NCBI GenBank assembly: GCA_012960345.1
Contig: DUBL01000035.1
Coordinates: 1 to 38,816 of the forward strand
DNA length: 38,816 nucleotides
DNA from: Gammaproteobacteria bacterium
Lineage (GTDB): Bacteria; Pseudomonadota; Gammaproteobacteria; Arenicellales; UBA868
Direction of reading: 5' to 3'
The translations under genes and the position numbers were made by a program. A model generated the notes under the pieces. That model did no database searches and was not told the DNA's origin. It saw only the letters and a list, made by a program, of their open reading frames with translations. Shown here piece by piece: positions 7,889 through 16,160 of this stretch; position 1 is the stretch's first letter; the number at the start of each line of letters is the position of its first letter.

Positions 7889-8890
7889 GTGGTTTCACAG
7901 AAGACAACGAATGTAGACATTGACCGGTTGTTGAAACATCACGCATTGATGTGGAGGATCCGTGCGTTTGAGGAAGCGGCGTTGCAGGCACACACTGAAA
8001 AACTAGTCCTGGGCGCGATTCATCCGTCCATTGGCCAAGAAGCTATTGCTGCCGGGGTCTGTCTTAATCTACGGTCCGATGATCTATTGACGTCAACTCA
8101 CCGCGGTCATGGCCACACATTGGCTAAAGGGGCCGATCCCAACCAGATGATGCGTGAACTGTTGGGCCGAGAAGGTGGCAACAGCCACGGCAAAGGCGGG
8201 TCAATGCACATCGCCGACTTCAGCGTGGGAATGCTCGGTGCAAACGGAGTGGTGGGTGCCAATATCCACATTACGGCCGGTGCTGCACACGCGATTAAGT
8301 TATTGAAAAGTGACAGAATCGTGTGCTCGATTTTTGGTGACGGGGCGATCAATCGAGGCCCGTTTCTCGAAGGATTGAACTGGGCCGTCGTGTTCAATCT
8401 GCCTGCCTTGTTCGTTTGTGAAGACAATGGCTTTGCATCAACCACGTCGACGTCATCTGTCACTGGCGGGAAAGGAGCGGCTGCTCGGGCCGAGGCTTTA
8501 GGCATTCCATCACTCACGGTAGACGGTAACGATTTGATCAGTATCGATGAGGCGGTTCGGTCGGTCATTTCATCCATTCGGGCGGGTAATGGACCGCGCC
8601 TTTTGGTTGCAAAAACGTACCGTTTGTCGGGACACACGGCTTCGGATCCAGACACCTATCGACTTCGGAGTGAGGTTGAAAAAGCATGGGAGTCCGATCC
8701 AATAACGAATCTTGGTGGCGTTCTTCGACGAGCCAAGGTCGATACCGTGATTTTGGACAACCATGAATCGAATGCTCGCATAGAGATGGCTGCTGTTTTT
8801 TCTGACGCCAAGGCTGCTTCCTGGCCACCGCTTTCCCGGGCTTTCGAGGATGTGCAGGATATTGGTGATCCGCGACAGGAGGCATTCTGA
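7889..8890 (+). CDS. TPP-dependent dehydrogenase E1 component, alpha subunit
   Basis: Alpha subunit of a heterotetrameric thiamine-diphosphate 2-oxo acid or acetoin dehydrogenase E1. It shows the substrate/TPP loop TSTHRGHGHTLAKG, GGNSHGKGGSMHIAD, and the TPP-Mg motif beginning IFGDGAINRG and ending CEDNGFA. This order is typical of AcoA/PdhA-type subunits, and the length of 333 residues is normal. I choose the GTG at 7889: a strong AAGGAG lies 8 bases upstream, and the nearby ATG at 7885 is in another frame. The stop codon overlaps the beta-subunit start (TGATG). No E2 or E3 gene is visible in the window, so the lipoyl partner, if any, is encoded elsewhere. Confidence 0.93.
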   Translation: MVSQKTTNVDIDRLLKHHALMWRIRAFEEAALQAHTEKLVLGAIHPSIGQEAIAAGVCLNLRSDDLLTSTHRGHGHTLAKGADPNQMMRELLGREGGNSHGKGGSMHIADFSVGMLGANGVVGANIHITAGAAHAIKLLKSDRIVCSIFGDGAINRGPFLEGLNWAVVFNLPALFVCEDNGFASTTSTSSVTGGKGAAARAEALGIPSLTVDGNDLISIDEAVRSVISSIRAGNGPRLLVAKTYRLSGHTASDPDTYRLRSEVEKAWESDPITNLGGVLRRAKVDTVILDNHESNARIEMAAVFSDAKAASWPPLSRAFEDVQDIGDPRQEAF

Positions 8891-9858
8891 TGACAACGAT
8901 GACCTATGCCGATGCCGCCAAACAAGCGCTGACCGAAGAGATGCGACGAGACCCCACCATCTGGGCTTTGGGGGAAGATCTTGGGCGAGGCGGGGTGTTT
9001 GGGCAGTATCAGGGAATGGCAGAGGAGTTTGGTCCTGAGCGCATCGCTGACACGCCCATCTCTGAAGCGGCTATTCTTGGAGCTGCTGTTGGGGCCGCGA
9101 TGAGTGGTACGCGTCCAGTGGTTGAAATGCGATTCGCTGACTTTGCCTTATGCGCGATAGATGAGTTGGTTAATCAGGCCGCCAAGGCGCGCTATATGTT
9201 TGGGGGTCAGACAAAAGTACCGCTGGTTGTACGCGAACCGATGGGTATGTGGCGTTCATCTGCAGCCCAGCATTCGCAGTCGCTTGAAAGTTGGTACACC
9301 CATATCCCCGGGCTTGTTGTGGTCTGTCCTTCGACGCCGCATGACAACTTTGGGTTATTAAAAAGCTCCATCCGTTGTGATGACCCAGTCGTATATATGG
9401 AGCACAAAAACCTGTGGGCGCTGGAGGGAGCGGTACCGGATTGCGATCCGATCCCACTCGGTGTGGCTCGAATCGCACGCACGGGCCAGGATCTGACGAT
9501 CGTCTCTTGGTCATCGACTTGTCACGAGGCGATGCTAGCGGCCGTTACGTTAGAGGAAGAGGGGTTAGAAGCCGAAGTGATCGACTTACGTACACTTTGG
9601 CCGTGGGATAAAAGGGCAGTGCTTGACAGTGTTGAGAAAACCGGTCGCCTACTGATTGCTCACGAAGCGGTCCAGGTTGGCGGCTTCGGCGCGGAAGTGG
9701 CCGCGACGGTTGCAGATCGTGCGTTTTCTTCACTCAGGGCGCCGATAAAGCGAATTGGTGCGCCCCGCGTGCCCATTCCATACGCGCCGCCTCTTGAGGA
9801 TTTGCTGAGAGTCACTCCTGAGCGGATTGCCGCTGTTGCACGGGAGCTAACGAGATAG
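8890..9858 (+). CDS. TPP-dependent dehydrogenase E1 component, beta subunit
   Basis: Beta subunit partnering the alpha subunit encoded immediately upstream, with which its ATG overlaps by one base. Family hallmarks are YADAAKQALTEEM, WALGEDLGRGGVFGQYQG, ERIADTPISEAAILGAAVGAAM, VEMRFADF, and a C-terminal transketolase domain with VIDLRTLWPWD and LLIAHEAVQVGGFGAEVAA. The conserved Glu of SEAA activates the TPP aminopyrimidine ring. The length of 322 residues is usual for AcoB/PdhB/BkdB-type proteins. The specific substrate (pyruvate, acetoin or a branched 2-oxo acid) is not readable; the absence of linked E2 and E3 resembles stand-alone acetoin-type or atypical E1 pairs. Confidence 0.93.
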   Translation: MTTMTYADAAKQALTEEMRRDPTIWALGEDLGRGGVFGQYQGMAEEFGPERIADTPISEAAILGAAVGAAMSGTRPVVEMRFADFALCAIDELVNQAAKARYMFGGQTKVPLVVREPMGMWRSSAAQHSQSLESWYTHIPGLVVVCPSTPHDNFGLLKSSIRCDDPVVYMEHKNLWALEGAVPDCDPIPLGVARIARTGQDLTIVSWSSTCHEAMLAAVTLEEEGLEAEVIDLRTLWPWDKRAVLDSVEKTGRLLIAHEAVQVGGFGAEVAATVADRAFSSLRAPIKRIGAPRVPIPYAPPLEDLLRVTPERIAAVARELTR

Positions 9859-9951
9859 AGTGCGAGCGGTTAAAAAACGACATCGCCCTGATGGGCAGGT
9901 AGTAAGTGTGACGTTGCAAAACCATTGTTGATTCTAAGATGGAGTTGTTAG

Positions 9952-11685
9952 ATGACTGCAAACGAAATGACGGGTGGCGAAGCGCTGGCGCATATGTTGT
10001 TGGCGCATGAAGCGGGGCCGATATTTGGAATGGGCGGCTTTCAGTTGCTTCCGTTCTATGATGCAGCGCGCCGGCTTGGGCTACAGCACCATCTAATCAA
10101 CGATGAACGATGTGGTGCTTTTGCAGCTGACGCCTATGCCAAGGTGACGGGGCGTGTTGGACTTTGTGATGCAACACTTGGCCCCGGTGCGACCAATCTT
10201 GTGACTGCGCTTGTTGAGAGTTTGAACGCTGGGATTCCAATCGTTGCGTTAGTAGGTAATACGCATCGATTGCATTCCTGGAAGAACATGACTCAAGAAA
10301 GTAGGCAGGTCGAGATCCTGCGTCCTGCTGTTAAGGAAATTATTCGTATCGATCACATTGAGAGAATCCCCGAACTCATTCGGCGAGCATTTATTGTCGC
10401 GACAACCGGTCGCCCTGGGCCGGTGGTTGTCGACATACCCGAAGACATTGCGCACGCGACCTATCCCTTTGACGAGAGCTGGTTTGAAGTAGATCCCACT
10501 TATACAGCGGCTCCTGCGCTGCGCACCAGACCTGCTGCTGAGAACCTTGCGGCGGCCGTCGAGTTACTCGTGGAAGCGGAGCGGCCGATCATGTTATGTG
10601 GTGGTGGTGTGCATATCAGTGGGGCAGCACAAATGATCACCCGGTTTGCCGAAGCCACGAATATGCCAGTTGCACATACCATGAGTGGCAAGGGGTCAAT
10701 CGCTTGTATCAGCGCGCTCAACGCCGGTATTTTTGGCCGTTACGATCGAATCGCGAATCGGCTCATCGACGAGTCAGATGTGCTGCTGGTGGTGGGCTGC
10801 AAGTTGGGAGAAATAGCGACCAAACGCTACACCTTGCCTGAGCCTGGAAAAAAGATCATACATCTTGATATCGTAGCCGAAGAAATTGGCCGTACGGTCA
10901 TTCCAAGCGTTAGCTTGTGGAGCGATGCACGAGAAGGCATTGCAGACTTGCTTGAAGTGCTTCCACAAGATGAACTCAAGGATAGGCTTGCCGGGTGGGC
11001 AGCAACTGTCGCCACGCGAATGCAGCAGTGGCGTGCGGACGTCGCACCCAGGCTCACTTCCGCTGAAGTGCCGATCAACATGGCGCGCTTGCTGCATGAG
11101 TTGAACCTGAACTTGCCAGACGATGCGAGTCTTGTCGCCGACGGTGGATTTGCTGCGCACTGGGCGGGACTGCTGTATGACACGAAACGTGCCGGGCGGG
11201 GCTTCGTCCCCGATCGTGGATTCGCCTCAATTGGTTATGGTGTGCCCGGTGGGATTGGGGCCACATTGGGCGCGGCGCAGCGTGGTTTGGGACCTGTTAT
11301 TGCGTTGACTGGAGATGGTGGTTTCAACATGGTGCTCGGTGAACTCGAAACGGCTCGGCGTTTGAAATTAGCGTTTACCGTCATTGTGGTTAACAACGCG
11401 GCTTCCGGGTATGTGAAAGCATTGCAGCATCTGATGTATGGAAAGGATGCGTATCACGCATCTGAACTGTCTGAGACCAACTATGCCGATGTGGTTGAGG
11501 CGTTGGGTTGTCGGGGCATTCGTGTGGAATCGCCTGACCAAATTGGTGCGTCATTGCGAAGCGCAATGCAAGAAAAAGACCGACCGACAGTTCTGGATGT
11601 TGTTGTCACGCGGGATCCAGCAAGCATGCTGCCCGGTGTGGATAATCGGGCTACCAAGATCAAGAAGGGTGATCGTGTGGCGTAA
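9952..11685 (+). CDS. Acetolactate-synthase-like TPP-requiring enzyme
   Basis: A 577-residue three-domain TPP enzyme of the acetolactate synthase / benzoylformate decarboxylase / sulfoacetaldehyde acetyltransferase superfamily. The catalytic Glu is Glu52 in NDERCGAFAADAYAK, followed by GPGATNLVTAL. The central FAD-like domain begins near residue 195 (RPIMLCGGGVHISGA). The TPP-Mg motif is GDGGFNM (454-460) to NN (481-482). It lacks obvious features of the biosynthetic IlvB enzyme, and no small regulatory subunit follows, so a catabolic decarboxylase, lyase or acyl transferase is more likely. It follows the E1 genes by 93 bases. This gap holds a short GCCC-TGAT-GGGC dyad but no T-run, so read-through from the E1 operon is plausible. 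Confidence 0.9.
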   Translation: MTANEMTGGEALAHMLLAHEAGPIFGMGGFQLLPFYDAARRLGLQHHLINDERCGAFAADAYAKVTGRVGLCDATLGPGATNLVTALVESLNAGIPIVALVGNTHRLHSWKNMTQESRQVEILRPAVKEIIRIDHIERIPELIRRAFIVATTGRPGPVVVDIPEDIAHATYPFDESWFEVDPTYTAAPALRTRPAAENLAAAVELLVEAERPIMLCGGGVHISGAAQMITRFAEATNMPVAHTMSGKGSIACISALNAGIFGRYDRIANRLIDESDVLLVVGCKLGEIATKRYTLPEPGKKIIHLDIVAEEIGRTVIPSVSLWSDAREGIADLLEVLPQDELKDRLAGWAATVATRMQQWRADVAPRLTSAEVPINMARLLHELNLNLPDDASLVADGGFAAHWAGLLYDTKRAGRGFVPDRGFASIGYGVPGGIGATLGAAQRGLGPVIALTGDGGFNMVLGELETARRLKLAFTVIVVNNAASGYVKALQHLMYGKDAYHASELSETNYADVVEALGCRGIRVESPDQIGASLRSAMQEKDRPTVLDVVVTRDPASMLPGVDNRATKIKKGDRVA

Positions 11686-11740
11686 ACCACGAAGGGACAC
11701 TCATCAGCCATTCACAGATCAGGACAGACTCTCTCTTGCT

Positions 11741-13162
11741 TCAGTCAGCCTGTGGATTGATGGGCACATGGGAGGCGAGGTCGAAGACGTTTTCCATATG
11801 ATGACAAGCGCGCAGTAGATCACCTTCGCCTCGGGCACGACCGATGACTTGCAGGCCGACCGGCAGGCCGCTTGTTGTTACTCCAACAGGTAGACTCAAC
11901 GCAGGACATCCGGTCATCGTGATCGCAAAGGTGATGGCGATCCAGTCGATGTAAGTGTCGGTCGCTTGACCTGCAATTTCTTCTACGTATCGCAACTCGC
12001 GTGGAAAAGGCGGCACGGACACGGTAGGGCACAGTAGTAGGTCGTATTGCTCGAAAAATGTTGCCATCTGTTGGGTGATATGTGTTCGCACCCGTTCGGC
12101 ACTGCGTACATCGGCGGTGCTCAGTGCAAGACCCTTTTCAATATTCCAGATGATCTCCGGTGCGATCAGCTTTCGATGAGTTTTAAGCAACGGTTCCATC
12201 ATTCCGGCAAACAGATGGGCGCGCAGTGTTTGGAAGGCATCGATCACACCGGAAAAATCTGGGCATGCCGAGTGAACATCGGCGCCAAGTTCAGTAAAAC
12301 GTTGCGCGGCATTGGCACAGATCGTGGCAATTTCTGGTTCCATCGGTACGGCACCGAGATCGGGGCTGAAGGCAACCCGTTTGGGTAGGGCCGTATCACC
12401 AAGTTGTTCACGGAAACTGCGATGAGGGGAATCAAAGGACAACGGATCATCTGGGTGCTGGCCTGCTCCCCCATCTAACATCAGTGCCACGTCTTCTACA
12501 CAGCGACCCATGGGGCCCTCCACCCATAGCGTGTCAAATGAAGGGAGCCGTTGGCCACGGGGGACGCGCCCAGGGCTGGGCCTTAGGCCGACAACGCCGT
12601 TGAAACTAGCCGGCACGCGCAGACTGCCACCCAGATCGTTGCCGGTTGCCAGGAAAACCATGCCGGTTGCCAATGCGACCGCTGAGCCGCCGGATGAACC
12701 GCCGGCACTCATGTTGCGATTCCATGGGTTCAGGGTATGGCCAAAAACCGGGTTAAACGTGTGCGCACCCGCCCATTCTGGGACGTTGGTTTTTCCGATA
12801 GGTATAGCGCCAGCCGCTTCGAGCTGTGCGACGGTGGCATCAGAGGTGCTCGCCACGTTGGTAGAAAAAATTGGAGAGCCATAGGTCGTTTTGACACCGG
12901 CTAGGTCGTTGTAATCTTTCACCGCGAGGGGTAATCCCCAGAGCGCTCCCCGTTCGGCCACGGGTACCTGGTTTTTTGTCAGTTGCGCGGCCCGGTCATG
13001 AGCGGTTTCCAAGCACAGAGTCGGCAGCGCATTAACGATCGGATTCACCACGGCGATTCTCTCTGCAACGGCATTGAATACATCGAGCGGAGAAAGATCA
13101 CCACTGTCCAATTGGCGGCGGACTTCGCTTGCGCTGAGCGTAATGAGTTTGTTGTTGTTCAC
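11741..13162 (-). CDS. Amidase (amidase-signature family)
   Basis: A serine amidase hydrolysing a carboxamide, probably cytoplasmic. The Ser-cisSer-Lys triad is visible: Lys82 in GLPLAVKD, the cis-Ser in GGSSGGSA (154-161) and nucleophile Ser180 in NDLGGSLR. The length of 473 residues is typical for non-GatA amidases, and there is no GatB or GatC partner, so a catabolic role fits better than tRNA amidation. The start codon is GTG 13162, with no strong ribosome site. It is transcribed away from the carbamoylase-like gene at 13330; the 167 bases between them form a shared control region. Linkage of two amide hydrolases points to use of an amide, ureido or hydantoin compound as nitrogen source. 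Confidence 0.93.
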   Translation of the reverse strand: MNNNKLITLSASEVRRQLDSGDLSPLDVFNAVAERIAVVNPIVNALPTLCLETAHDRAAQLTKNQVPVAERGALWGLPLAVKDYNDLAGVKTTYGSPIFSTNVASTSDATVAQLEAAGAIPIGKTNVPEWAGAHTFNPVFGHTLNPWNRNMSAGGSSGGSAVALATGMVFLATGNDLGGSLRVPASFNGVVGLRPSPGRVPRGQRLPSFDTLWVEGPMGRCVEDVALMLDGGAGQHPDDPLSFDSPHRSFREQLGDTALPKRVAFSPDLGAVPMEPEIATICANAAQRFTELGADVHSACPDFSGVIDAFQTLRAHLFAGMMEPLLKTHRKLIAPEIIWNIEKGLALSTADVRSAERVRTHITQQMATFFEQYDLLLCPTVSVPPFPRELRYVEEIAGQATDTYIDWIAITFAITMTGCPALSLPVGVTTSGLPVGLQVIGRARGEGDLLRACHHMENVFDLASHVPINPQAD

Positions 13163-13329
13163 AGTGTGTTTATGTCAGACCGGTTCAGTGTTGACAATGC
13201 GATCGCTGTGGTGTCGTCATCTCGATGGTATAGTGTTTTTTCCGGATACCATAGTAGTGACGGGTGCGCGAGCCTCGGTGCGATCCCGTTAGCGGCTGAT
13301 TAATCCTTGAAACTGCGAACGGATTCAGT
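13163..13329. promoter_or_regulatory. Divergent control region between amidase and amidohydrolase
   Basis: This gap separates two divergent hydrolase genes and must carry both promoters. A TTGACA sequence is present at 13191-13196 and a TATAGT at 13229-13234. They are 32 bases apart and so do not form one promoter, but each could be half of one. No clear inverted repeat for a regulator was found by eye. The assignment rests mainly on gene arrangement. Confidence 0.35.
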
Positions 13330-14556
13330 ATGCCTTTGATCAATAGTGAGCGCTTGTTATCGGATCTTCGTCACCTGCGTACGATCGGTGCGGTGGGTCA
13401 GGGCGTGGTGCGCCCCGCATTTTCTGCCGCCGACATGGCGGCTCGTGATTGGCTCCGCTCGCGGTTTGAGGAGGCGGGCCTCAGTACCGCGATGGATGGG
13501 GTTGGAAATGTCACAGGAAAATCCCCCAACACGGGTCCGGCAATGCTGATTGGTTCACACTCCGATACGCAGCCAACGGGAGGTTGGCTGGATGGTGCAT
13601 TGGGGGTGATTTACGGTCTGGAAGTCGCCCGTACCCTGGCCGAGGATTCCACCACTTGCCATCTGGCGGTGGATGTGGTTTCTCTTCAGGACGAGGAATC
13701 GAGATTCTATGGGTGCCTCGGCAGCCGTTCGTTGTGTGGCTTGTTACCACCTGATGCCATCAGTCAGGCGATAGATAAGGACGGCGTTACATTGCCTGAC
13801 GCACTTCGCGAAGCCGGTCTTGAAAACGTGCCACATGAAGCCTTAGATCTAAGCCGGTACCGGGGGTTTCTTGAAGCACACATTGAACAGGGTCCACATT
13901 TAGAGGCTGCCGGTAACCGCGTCGGCGTGGTCGATTCGATCGTTGGTCTTGGGGGTCGACGCTTTCGTTTCATTGGAGAGCAGAATCATGCGGGTACCAC
14001 GATGATGTCGATTCGAAAAGATGCAGCCACCGCACTTTTTGCACTCGCCCAGGGCATCAACGATGCATTTTCTGCCCTCGCAGGACCGCGTTCGGTGTGG
14101 ACCATGGGCCGGGTCGAGGTCCGACCCGGCGCTGCCTCAATCGTACCGGGGTATGCCGAGTTGGAACTCCAATACCGCGACCCATCGATGACTATGCTGG
14201 ATGCATTTGAAGCTGAAGTTGATCGGTTGGTGAATGAGGTTCGCGCTCGAGACCAGGCGACGGTCGAGATGTCACCGTCACGCGAACGCATCGCACCGGT
14301 CAAGATGGACGAAACACTGCGTGTCCATCTAGGATCGGCTGCCCAAAAGCATGCGCCTGGGCAGTGGGTTGATATGCCCAGCGGCGCCTACCACGATGCT
14401 GGCGTCATGGCAGCATTGCTGCCTACGGCCATGTTATTTATACCGTCGATAGGTGGAGTCAGCCATGATTTTTCAGAGAACAGTCACGACGAGGATATTG
14501 TTATTGGCTGTCAAGTCTTGGCGGATGCGACTGCTGCGATGCTGTTGGATAACTAG
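13330..14556 (+). CDS. M20 amidase, hydantoinase/carbamoylase family
   Basis: A zinc-dependent amidohydrolase of the family that includes N-carbamoyl-L-amino acid hydrolase, allantoate amidohydrolase and beta-ureidopropionase. It removes a carbamoyl or ureido group from an amino acid derivative. Visible metal motifs are IGSHSDT (His77, Asp79), GGWLDGALG (Asp88), QDEESRFYG (Glu122/123), EAHIEQGP (His) and the C-terminal GGVSHDFSENSHDED with the last metal-binding His. The length of 408 residues is standard. GGATTC lies just before ATG 13330. The divergent amidase neighbour supports a nitrogen-scavenging role. The precise substrate cannot be deduced. Confidence 0.92.
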   Translation: MPLINSERLLSDLRHLRTIGAVGQGVVRPAFSAADMAARDWLRSRFEEAGLSTAMDGVGNVTGKSPNTGPAMLIGSHSDTQPTGGWLDGALGVIYGLEVARTLAEDSTTCHLAVDVVSLQDEESRFYGCLGSRSLCGLLPPDAISQAIDKDGVTLPDALREAGLENVPHEALDLSRYRGFLEAHIEQGPHLEAAGNRVGVVDSIVGLGGRRFRFIGEQNHAGTTMMSIRKDAATALFALAQGINDAFSALAGPRSVWTMGRVEVRPGAASIVPGYAELELQYRDPSMTMLDAFEAEVDRLVNEVRARDQATVEMSPSRERIAPVKMDETLRVHLGSAAQKHAPGQWVDMPSGAYHDAGVMAALLPTAMLFIPSIGGVSHDFSENSHDEDIVIGCQVLADATAAMLLDN

Positions 14557-14641
14557 CGGAAAGTCGCACCCATGCATCTAACGGCGCAACGGTTTACACC
14601 TTTAGTGAGTGCTGCTGTTCAGCGGTTTTGAGCCTCACGCT

Positions 14642-15214
14642 ATGCCTACAGAACTGCCGCCGCTAGTTACGCTTGGAAATCCTCGCTTGTCGCAGCCGTC
14701 GATGCCTGTGGCGGTGAATCAGATAGTCAATGATGATTTTCAATCCCGATTGCGCACATTGCGATTAGGCCTCGAGCATCATGGCGCCAATGGTATCGCT
14801 GCACCTCAACTGGGGTGGTTCGAGCGCTATTTGCTGATGCGTGATCCATCTCATGGCGGTGATTTGATCTACTGGATCAATCCGCAACTCAAAGTGCTCA
14901 GCGCGGATCTTGTGTGGTATTGGGAAGGATGTCTCTCGGTGCCTGGAATTAAGGCCTACGTCGGGCGGCCATCAGCGGTTTCGGTCGTTGGTTTTGATGA
15001 GAACGGTGCGGCAATCGAGCGATGTTTCGACGGCTGGGAGGCGCATCTTTTTCAACACGAATTTGATCATCTTGAGGGCATCCTGTTCCCTTATCGGGTG
15101 GCTGATCCGCGACACATGGTGAGCGCAACGGAATTCGAGCAGCGTGGCGATTGGCCGGAGGATTGGCCCTTGCCTGGGGCGAAGCACGCGCCGGTTCGTA
15201 TCGTGAATGACTGA
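14642..15214 (+). CDS. def: Peptide deformylase (accessory copy)
   Basis: A metal-dependent deformylase that normally removes formyl groups from nascent proteins. All three motifs are present: GANGIAAPQLGW (motif I, GxGxAAPQ with N in place of the third-position residue), EGCLSVPG (motif II, metal Cys) and FQHEFDHLEG (motif III, HExxH). I use ATG 14642, giving 190 residues; a GTG at 14609 would add 11 residues without family resemblance. It is not next to fmt as housekeeping def genes often are. Its last 8 bases overlap the DddQ-like gene, implying translational coupling, so this copy may serve another formylated substrate or simply be a second deformylase. Confidence 0.9.
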   Translation: MPTELPPLVTLGNPRLSQPSMPVAVNQIVNDDFQSRLRTLRLGLEHHGANGIAAPQLGWFERYLLMRDPSHGGDLIYWINPQLKVLSADLVWYWEGCLSVPGIKAYVGRPSAVSVVGFDENGAAIERCFDGWEAHLFQHEFDHLEGILFPYRVADPRHMVSATEFEQRGDWPEDWPLPGAKHAPVRIVND

Positions 15215-15755
15215 TTCAAACACAACCCGCTCTTTTTTCAGAGATGTTGCCAGCGCGATGGTATTTTGCGCGGAACATCCAGAGCCCCTTGAGGGGGCGG
15301 AGCAGTTTCTTACGCAGGTTGTTGATGTGCCGCTGTTAGCGTTCGATGCCAGTCACCTTGGGGTGTTGGATTCCCTGTCGCAGGTGTCAGATACCGGACT
15401 CGCCAGGCGCTTTCAGAATATTGCGTTGACTTTGCCATGGGTCGAGTCTCAGCGAATGCCGGGCATGGGAGACAAAGCGGCGCTGTGTGATCTCAATGCC
15501 GTGTTTCAATTCAAGGGGATTGCGGTGGGCTTGTTGTATCTCAACAAGAATGTCGAATATCCACAACACGATCATGCTCCGCAAGAGCTGTACCTGGTAT
15601 TGTCGGGTACTGCCGCTTGGTGTTATGGTGGTGACGAAGATTATAAAATCGTGCCGCCAGGTAATCTTATCTACAATCAGCCGTTCGATTTGCACGGCGT
15701 GCGTAATGGTAGCGCACCGTTGGTCGCACTGTATGTATTGTGGGGTTTTAACTAA
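15207..15755 (+). CDS. DMSP-lyase-like cupin (DddQ/DddL/DddW superfamily)
   Basis: A single-domain cupin of 182 residues resembling the dimethylsulfoniopropionate lyases, which split DMSP into dimethyl sulfide and acrylate. The active-site pattern matches published DddQ spacing: Tyr118, His121, His123, Glu127 and Tyr129 in EYPQHDHAPQELY, then His163 in FDLHGV. In DddQ the equivalents are the metal ligands (second His, Glu, Tyr, last His) and catalytic Tyr. The N-terminal half is helical and variable, as in the family. The start overlaps the deformylase stop by 8 bases, with no ribosome site of its own. Only part of the superfamily has proven DMSP activity, so the fold is clear but the substrate is an inference. 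Confidence 0.75.
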   Translation: MTDSNTTRSFFRDVASAMVFCAEHPEPLEGAEQFLTQVVDVPLLAFDASHLGVLDSLSQVSDTGLARRFQNIALTLPWVESQRMPGMGDKAALCDLNAVFQFKGIAVGLLYLNKNVEYPQHDHAPQELYLVLSGTAAWCYGGDEDYKIVPPGNLIYNQPFDLHGVRNGSAPLVALYVLWGFN

Positions 15756-15767
15756 CTATTTAACGTT

Positions 15768-16160
15768 ATGATGAATCGATTACCGCTTGCCAAGATTGCG
15801 CTTTGGCTATTAATTGGATTGACTGCGTTTGCATTTTCCGCGGCAGGGTTTCTTAAACTGTTTGGCGAGGAGATGTACAGTGATTCGTTTAACGTCATGG
15901 GGTTGCCCGATGTATTTGGCGATGTGATCGGTTGTTGCGAGATTGCTGGTGCCATCGGTCTTTTTATTCGTCGGCTGAGTGCGGTCGCCGCTGCCGGCTT
16001 GGCTAGCATCATGGTTGGTGCTATCGGGTACCATTTGCACTATGAGTCGCTGGCAGAAGCGGTGCCGGCAGTCATTTTATTGGGGTTCTCGGTCATCATT
16101 GTCTTTGCCCGCCGGCATGACAATATTCTGTATCGGGTCGACTCAACGGACCCGGCCTGA
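15768..16160 (+). CDS. DoxX-like membrane protein
   Basis: A 130-residue protein with four predicted membrane helices (about residues 10-28, 48-66, 70-88 and 95-115) of the DoxX/DoxD-like family. Typical features are FSAAGFLKLFG after helix 1 and the GCCEIAGAIGLFI stretch in helix 2. Family members are small inner-membrane proteins, sometimes linked to redox or thiosulfate metabolism; a function here is not known. It begins 12 bases after the DddQ-like gene, so it is probably the third gene of the deformylase-cupin transcript. Its last 18 bases overlap the convergent YczE-type gene. Confidence 0.8.
   Translation: MMNRLPLAKIALWLLIGLTAFAFSAAGFLKLFGEEMYSDSFNVMGLPDVFGDVIGCCEIAGAIGLFIRRLSAVAAAGLASIMVGAIGYHLHYESLAEAVPAVILLGFSVIIVFARRHDNILYRVDSTDPA

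Noticed and set aside
9869..9902. Terminator after the E1-beta gene
   Set aside because: The GCCC-TGAT-GGGC dyad has only a four-base stem and no following T-run.
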